Shown here piece after piece: positions 57,641 to 64,000 of a stretch of DNA of 64,000 nucleotides. Position numbers and translations under genes: made by a program. Within the stretch, counting starts at the first letter, position 1. The number at the start of each line of letters is the position of its first letter. The notes below the pieces were generated by a model. The model had not been told where the DNA came from and made no database searches. It saw only the letters and a program-made list of their open reading frames with translations. This DNA comes from Stenogyne calaminthoides. Lineage: Eukaryota > Streptophyta > Magnoliopsida > Lamiales > Lamiaceae. The DNA lies in contig JBBCBC010000017.1 in assembly GCA_037126765.1 (NCBI GenBank), positions 21,691,916 through 21,755,915 of the forward strand. Direction: 5' to 3'.

Positions 57641-59972
57641 TTGAGACCTTTGAGAAATTCAAAGAATTTAAGGCTCAAGCAGAGAATCATAGGGAAAAAC
57701 GTATCAAGTCTCTACGATCCGATCGTGGAGGCGAATACCTCAGCGATGAGTTTTTGAACTACTTATCTGATGAAGGGATTGCATCACTAATCGCACCGGA
57801 ACCCCTCAACAAAAGCGGGGTTGCAGAGCGAAAAAACATAACTCTTTTGGAAATGGTTAGATCTATGATGAGTTATGCGGATCTTCCCAAGTCGTTCGGG
57901 GTCATGCCTTGAAAGCAATGACCTACATTACGAACTTGGTGCCATCCAAATCGGTTCCCAAAACTCCCAAAGAATTGTGGACCCGGGCGCAAGCCTAGTA
58001 TGAGACACATGAGGATTTGGGGGTGTCCGGCCTACGTGTTGGACAAAAAGCGAAAAAATTGGATCCTCGATCGTAATTAAGGTTGTTTGTGGGATACCCC
58101 GAGGAACAAAAAGGGTGTATGTTCTATGGTCCCGAAGATCAAAAGGTGGTAATAAGCACCCACTTTAGATTTTTGGAAGAAGACTATATGAGCGAAAAAG
58201 AAGACCCCAAGTGAGATTACCTTAAATGAGCTAAGGGGCTAACCTCAATGCCAATTTGCACAAGGTGACATACCAAACGACACACTTACACAACTGGAGC
58301 CTCTTCAGTAGTGGGAGGGTTGTGGCTTGACCGAGAGATTCATAGGAATAGGAGAGTCCTCGGACTTGATTCCGGACAAGACGAATCGGACCCATGGACA
58401 TATGACGAGGCAATCCAAGACAAGGATGCAGATTCTTGGCAAACAAAGAATGAAAAGCGAAATGGGTTCTATGTTTCATAACAGAGTGTGGGAGCTAGTC
58501 GAACCACTTAATGGGGTCAAACCCATTGGTTGCAAGTGGGTGTATAAGAGAAAAAGAGGACCGGACGGGAAGATGGAAACCTTCAAAGCAAGACTCGTGG
58601 CGAAAGGTTATACTCAGAAAGAAGGGATCGATTATGAGGAAACTTTTTCGCCCGTAGCCATGCTTAAGTCCATCCGAATTCTCTTATCGATTCCTGAGCA
58701 TCTCGACTTTGAAATCTGGCAAATGGATGTCAAGATAGCTTTCCTTAACGGAAGTCTTGATGAAGAGATCTATATGCAACAACCCCAAGGATTCATTGAA
58801 AAAGACCAAGAACACTTAGTTTGTAAGCTCATGAAGTCCATTTACGGACTCAAACAGGCATCCAGAGCTTGGAACCAATGTTTTGATCATGTTGTAAAGT
58901 CATATGGATTCTATCAAAACGAGTTCGAAAGTTGTGTGTACAAAAAGCATGTCGGAACTGCATTGGTATTCTTAGTACTATACGTAGACGACATTCTAAT
59001 CATCGGGAATGATGTAAAGGTGTTATCAGACGTAAGGGCATGGCTTTCAAAACAGTTTGATATGAAGGACTTAGGGGAAGCCGCACACATCCTTGGGATC
59101 AAGATCACTCGAGATCGCAAGAAAATGATGATAGGCTTATCATAAGCTTCATATATAGACCACCGTCTTGAAACGATTGAAAGATGCAGATTCAAGAAAG
59201 GCTTCGTACCTTTCAGACATGGAATCTATCTATCCAAGAAAATGTGCCCTAAGACGCAAGAGGAGATAGATGACATGAGAGGCATTCCATATGCTTCGGC
59301 TGTCGGAAGCCTTATGTATGCAATGCTGTGTACGAGACCAGATATTTGCTTTGCCGTTGGCATGGTGGCAAGATATCAAAAGTAAACGGGGAAAAAAAGA
59401 ACATTGAATGGCGATTAAAAATATTATTCAAGTATCCGAAAAAAGAACTCAGGATAAAATGTTAATTTATCGATCGGATAGTCAATCCCCCGTACGCTAC
59501 GGACTCGAATTTCCAATCAGACATAGACTCCAGAAAATCTACCTCCGGTAGTGTGTTTTGCATGGGGAGAGGAGCCGTGACATGGAGAAGCATCAAGCAG
59601 AAATGCGTCGCAGATTCTACCATAGAAGCCGAATATGTAGCTGCTTGCGAGGCAGCGAAAGAAGCGGTTTGGCTCAAGAACTTCCTAGTGGACTTGAATG
59701 TAGTTCCGAATTTGCCCAGCAGAATCACTATTTATTGTGACAATGCCGGAGCAGTTGCAAATTCAAGGGAACCAAGAGCCCACAAGGCCAGCAAACACAT
59801 TGAAAGGAAATACCATCTTATACGAGATATCGTTAATAGAGGAGATATAGATGTGGCAAAGATAACGTCTGAAGATAACCTAGCAGATCCATTCACAAAG
59901 AGTCTGCCTCTGAATACATTCGAGAGACATGTGGAAGGAATGGGTGTCAAGACCGTTGCCAATCTGCTTTGA
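57628..59972 (+). pseudogene. Copia B integrase, reverse transcriptase and RNase H, broken
   Basis: 57628-57912 is the integrase from the second catalytic Asp (SLRSDRGGEYLS) through the third residue (SGVAERKN); the zinc-binding part and first Asp are deleted. 57913-58326 is the integrase tail with stops and shifts. 58327-59145 is RVT_2 reverse transcriptase (KWVYKRKRGPDGKMETFKAR; YVDDILIIGND). 59146-59550 continues with stops and deletions (FRHGIYLSKKMCPKT-type sequence, then LCTRPDICFAVG). 59553-59972 is RNase H (AEYVAACEAAKEAVWL, IYCDNAGAVANS, HIERKYHLIRD, NLADPFTKSL), which alone looks uninterrupted. Confidence 0.9.
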
Positions 59973-60074
59973 GTATAAGTGGGAGAAATTATTAGGTTCG
60001 TGTAGGTGACATTAGATGTCACGAATTAGGAACTACACGAGACATGTTGTAGTATACTTAAAAGAAGACTTTGA

Positions 60075-60089
60075 GTATAAGTGGGAGAT
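60075..60089 (+). other. Polypurine tract of copia B
   Basis: GAGTATAAGTGGGAGAT directly precedes the 3' LTR. A similar TATAAGTGGGAGAAAT lies at about 59974-59989, an apparent duplicated tract. Confidence 0.8.
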
Positions 60090-61398
60090 TGTTGGGATTA
60101 TACTAGAAAGTATGCTTTTACTTTGTATAATCAAAACTGAATTTCGAACTTATTTACTGAAATAAATTGTTTATCACTGATGCTTTAAATATCATCGAAT
60201 GTTACATATATTTACTGCATAACTGTTCAATAAATAATACGTGTTACATTGTAGTTAATTTAGTGATACCAGATCACAGAAGATTAAATTAACAGTCCCT
60301 TGTAACTAAATGTACGTCATTCACGAGCTAGATGGAAATGAACAATCCATCGTGAAAGGTTGAAGTGTAAGGCTCGGATTGGCTTGTCTTGACCTAGAGA
60401 TTACACTAGTGCATGACTGATGCACTGAATAGGACCTACAGGAGGACAAATTCTTCAGAACTGAATAAAGAAGAATTAGATCTCAGTGGTTCGTTATTTC
60501 TTAATCTTCGTTCCTTAAATAGGATTACGTGTGGTTAGTAACTATTGCTTTGACTTATCATGGGTAGAGAATCAACGAGATTCAATACTTTTTATCTTGG
60601 GCAATATTATTGATCACATGTGATTGCTAAGATTTAATACGGAGAATCGTGTGCAAGTAAGCTTGTTCGATTTGCCCCCTTGGGAGGTTCATAAGCTTTA
60701 TCATACCAAATCTTTCAAGTGGAATTAGTTTCCGGTATGGATAATAATGTTGAACCGTTCCTTGACCAAGGACAAAAGATATTAATTAATGGAAAGCTAT
60801 TTCAGTGGCTTGAATTAATTAATGGGCTAGATAATCTTGAACATGGGAAATAATAACCGGGAGCCATATTGACTGTAATATGGGTTAAGATGGATAGTGC
60901 AATATTAATTATGTAGTGGGATTAATTAATATTTATGGGCTTGAATAATATTGTGGCTCAATATTGATAATTCAAGATCCATTGGAAGGTCCAATCTTAA
61001 TTCTCTTAAAGGCCCCCTAAGTAGCCCAACATATAGTCCAATAACTGAAAAAGGTGTTTAAAATAAAATAAATATTGTTGCTTATTTTTTCCATTATTTT
61101 CGAAATTTATGGATAAAAAGGGGAGAAAGATTTTCTTTGAATTTTGTTATGGAATGAAGATAAGTATTCTTGGAATACAAGATTATCTCATTAAATTCAA
61201 GAAATCTCCCACTTGGTTATTCATGAAGAAAAATTCGAAAATTTTGAAATATAAAGGGCAAGAAAGATTTTCTTGATTTTCTTGAAAAAAATATTATGGA
61301 AGATATGTATTTCTTGAAATACAAGAATATCTCATAAATTCAAGAAGATCCAAATCTTGGATTCTTGCCTATAATTTCGAAAATATCCCATAACAAAG
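60090..61398 (+). repeat. 3' LTR of copia B, interrupted by element C
   Basis: Aligns with 54118-55412 with only occasional substitutions plus a small duplication (TTTTCTTGA repeated near 61270), so the two LTRs are similar in age. It breaks off at CCCATAACAAAG, where element C begins. The five bases before the break, CAAAG (61394-61398), are the expected target duplication. Confidence 0.92.
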
Positions 61399-62971
61399 TG
61401 TAGGTCCCGAACGGGTTTTGTGAGGGCAGAAGTCTAGAGGGGAGGGGTGAATAGACTTCTGAAAACTTTGTGCAGATCAGGTGTGATGGCAGTTAGCCTG
61501 ATCAGAGTGCGAGTGAATCAGTTTGGACTGATAACCAACTTACTAATCGCCTGAAGGCAGATCAGTTCGGTAACTATCAGTTTAACTGATGTGTGCGGAA
61601 GCTAAGTTTTACCCGTGTGAAAAACCAGTTTTGATAAATCAGATTCCAAAGTTAGTCTTTTAACCAGTTGACTGAAGTGTCAAGCTTGATCAGATCAGAA
61701 GCTTGGTGCTAGCTGATCTCAACTTAGAATATGTATGCTGCTTTAAAAGTTGTGTGCGATTGTGTAAACAGTTAATCAAAGCAGTAAAGGCACACAAGAT
61801 TTATAGTGGTTCGGACAAACCAGTCCTACGTCCACTCTTCCCTATCATAAGGGGCACCAACTAAACCAACTGGACTTAGATTTTTGTGTTAGTCCAACAC
61901 AGTACACCGACAGATATTTAAAGAGTTCTCACTCAACCGATCCCAGAAATCAGAACTAGAAACCCTAGTCTGAAATCTTGCTAAACAACTTAACCTAACT
62001 TTGGGTTTGGATAAGATTGTTTTGGTTCCAACTATGAAATCTTTTCTAGTGTTTAAGATAGCCTATCAGCTAGATGAAAAGATTTCTATGCTAAGAACTT
62101 ATGGGATGAACACTTAATAAAAATAATCTTTTTGTTCGTGTTCTTTGTGCGGAAATATGATAATTGCTTGAGCTTCTTGATTGTTCAGTGTTTCCGTGTT
62201 TTCACTCTGAAGTGTGATCCCATATTTATAGACCTCGAAATCAAAGAGCCGTTGGAGAGCAATTTGAATTTCAGGCTATATTTGGTAGGCTTGCAGGATT
62301 GATGTGACGTGCTTCAGGAATGGCATGGCCGAAAGTGTGAATAGTGTATTTTATAGCCGTTAGAAGAGAGCAGCATCAAATCCCGTAGTTGTCGGCTCCG
62401 ATCATACGTGTCTCGTCCTTATTGGTTAACAGACGCACTTTTCAGTGTTGTTCTTCCAACTAAGGTTGACATTCTTCTTGTTCAGATCATCGACGTATGA
62501 TTTGGTGAAAGATCAGTTTTCACCTGGTGAGCTGACCTGATAAGTCAGAACTGATCAGTCTACCTGATGGAGTCTTCTGGTGCCGGTTGACTTAGCTTCA
62601 ACTAGCAGACTCGACTGATGTAGGTCTTCTGGTCTGATCTTCTGGAAGTTATCTGATCTTCAAGTATTCTGAGTTTGAGCTTTATGACTTCAGCTGAGAT
62701 ATCTGACTTGATCAGATCGATCTGATTTTCTGTTCTTCTCTTGCATTCTGGCCTGTCGGATATCAGCTGTTCTTCATATCTTCAGATCTGACCTATACAT
62801 ATTGAGGTTCCCCCTCAATATGTGACCTATCTATTACATCAGTTGTTCTATACAGTAATTATCAACTGGTATTCTATAAACGGTAATATAAACATCAGTC
62901 AGCTAACAGGTCTGACTGGTCCTATTACATGTGTTTCTGGAACTTTCATCAAAACACTAAATTTCCCAACA
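61399..62971 (-). repeat. 3' LTR of element C (1573 bp)
   Basis: Plus strand TGTAGGTCCCGAACGGG...AAATTTCCCAACA. It aligns end to end with 33809-35373. CAG/CTG sites and CTGATCAG-type palindromes are preserved here. Confidence 0.92.
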
Positions 62972-62987
62972 ATTTCCCCCTTTTTGA
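62972..62987 (-). other. Polypurine tract of element C
   Basis: Coding strand CAAAAAGGGGGAAAT directly before TGTTGGG. Confidence 0.88.
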
Positions 62988-63179
62988 TGAAACCAAAACA
63001 CTTTGAGAAACCAATCACAGTTGATAAATATAGAACAGTAAAGAGCACATAATCAGAAGACAATGAGATTTTGTCTTAGGATCAGAAAATAAACTTTTCT
63101 CATTAGATTTGTTGATTACATGTTACATCAGAAAAGTTTGAATTAAAAAACAGCTGATCCTGAGAAGTCTTCTGATTCT

Positions 63180-64000
63180 TCACTCTTTAGGCTTGTATCC
63201 TTCTGGCATCTCTCTTTGATCTTGAGGTACGTTGAAAATCTGATAAAGTTTCCATTTGACATCATTGGTCTGCTGAGGATCAGTTATGTGCGTTTTGCTC
63301 AGAATGTCAAAATAGAATCTCTGAAATGCCAGTCTGTCAAATGAGCCATCTGCCTTCTTCGAGTAATCCAACAGATCATACTCTTGGCGAGATATTTTTA
63401 CGTTGATTATCTTGGCCTCATTTTCCAGATACTTCAGAAAATCTGGATATTTATTTTCCAACCAGTTGAGGAATTCATCATCTGGAGATTCTTTTCGTGG
63501 AACAAGATCAAGAACAAAGGCATCCAGAAGCCATTCACTTCTGATCTTATTCCATTCCTCAAACCTCTTAGCATGTGCAGCAGTTTTTGGAATGATCTCA
63601 TCAACTCTTCTTTGGCAAATTTGAGGTTTGCAATGCAGATTTTCGGCCTTTCCTTTCTTCGCCCCGATCCGAATTTCCTCTTGAGATCTTACGCTGTGCT
63701 AATTTATACGCCCTCTCTCTCTTCTTCACTTATTCGGGCTTCTTCCCATAATCTGATTCTTTGGACAATTTCTCGGCCGGTTTCTTTATCGGCTGAATTT
63801 GGCTAAATTTGTGCTTCTTGTGATTTTCTTAGTCGAGTGATGGTACAAGTTGTGATGTCGGCACCGCAAAGTTGACACCCGTAGTGACCTTTCTTGCCTT
63901 TGACTTTTCCATCTTTTGAAATTTCGTTAGCAAAAAGATCCGGATCGTCTAGTCTTTGTCCATAAGATTCAATTTATGCGAATCGGGTCTTACATTGTTA
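63180..64000 (-). pseudogene. Accessory ORF of element C, C-terminal part
   Basis: 63180-63461 is an open C-terminal segment of 93 codons (contains YDLLDYSKKADGSFDRLAFQ and ends MPEGYKPKE), homologous to 35.58-35.88 kb, where the same stretch is frameshifted. Upstream (63470-64000) the homology with 35.9-36.4 kb continues but the frame is broken. This shows the accessory ORF is a shared family component, not an accident of one copy. Function unknown. Confidence 0.7.

Larger units (their letters stand above)
54118..61398 (+). mobile_element. Copia element B, nested in copia A
   Basis: 5' LTR (54118-55945), primer site, long leader with a GC-rich block, truncated gag fused to integrase, reverse transcriptase, RNase H, polypurine tract, and a 3' LTR (from 60090) interrupted at 61398 by element C. 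Reverse-transcriptase and downstream motifs (YVDDILIIGND, ILGIKITRDRK, YASAVGSLMYAMLCTRPDI) are of the TNT1-94-like/Tork type. The rest of its 3' LTR should lie past element C. Confidence 0.88.
61399..64000 (-). mobile_element. Sirevirus-like element C, 3' part, cut by the window edge
   Basis: A minus-strand element of the same family as the left part of the 33.8-kb composite: 3' LTR, polypurine tract and the C-terminal end of the accessory ORF. It inserted into the 3' LTR of copia B. Confidence 0.9.

Overview
The window is from a plant nuclear genome, most likely a dicot. It is almost wholly nested, decayed transposable elements. I find no intact host gene, no rRNA or tRNA gene and no CRISPR array. 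The plant assignment rests on the element families (Ty1/copia with initiator-tRNA primer sites, MuDR-type and FAR1-type Mutators, hAT, a CTAG-ended Helitron terminus), on spliceosomal introns, and on AT-rich spacers.

Layout. 1-3659: MuDR-type Mutator on the minus strand, cut by the window edge. 4221-5021: remnant of an unidentified minus-strand gene, behind an old LTR fragment. 6690-12325: decayed minus-strand copia. 12.3-17.4 kb: spacers, palindromes, two short inverted-repeat elements and tandem repeats. 17479-25850: FAR1-type Mutator with inverted ends and a 9-bp target duplication, carrying a FAR1-like transposase pseudogene, a 1.4-kb minisatellite and a nested hAT (23182-25708, 8-bp duplication). 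25.9-30.9 kb: intron-containing gene fragments, one of them from a calmodulin-like gene, ending at a Helitron-type terminus.

31044-49554: another Mutator bounded by a 9-bp duplication. It was invaded by an hAT, which took a 1.9-kb solo LTR, and by a 15.5-kb Sirevirus-like composite (33809-49348). The composite's two outer LTRs point in opposite directions yet are flanked by the same 5-bp duplication. 51014-64000: a three-level nest. A copia gag/protease (A) is interrupted by a second copia (B), whose 3' LTR is interrupted by a second member (C) of the Sirevirus family seen at 33.8 kb.

How the pieces fit. Reverse transcriptase, integrase and transposase genes are all broken by stops, frameshifts or deletions, so no element here looks autonomous. 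The most unusual content is in the composite: an apparent fusion of two 5'-incomplete retroelement copies, five repeated primer-site-like hairpins, a long accessory ORF downstream of pol with what look like its own TATA box and intron, a cysteine-rich ORF on the opposite strand, and a patchy excess of CG where the sister copy has CAG or CTG.
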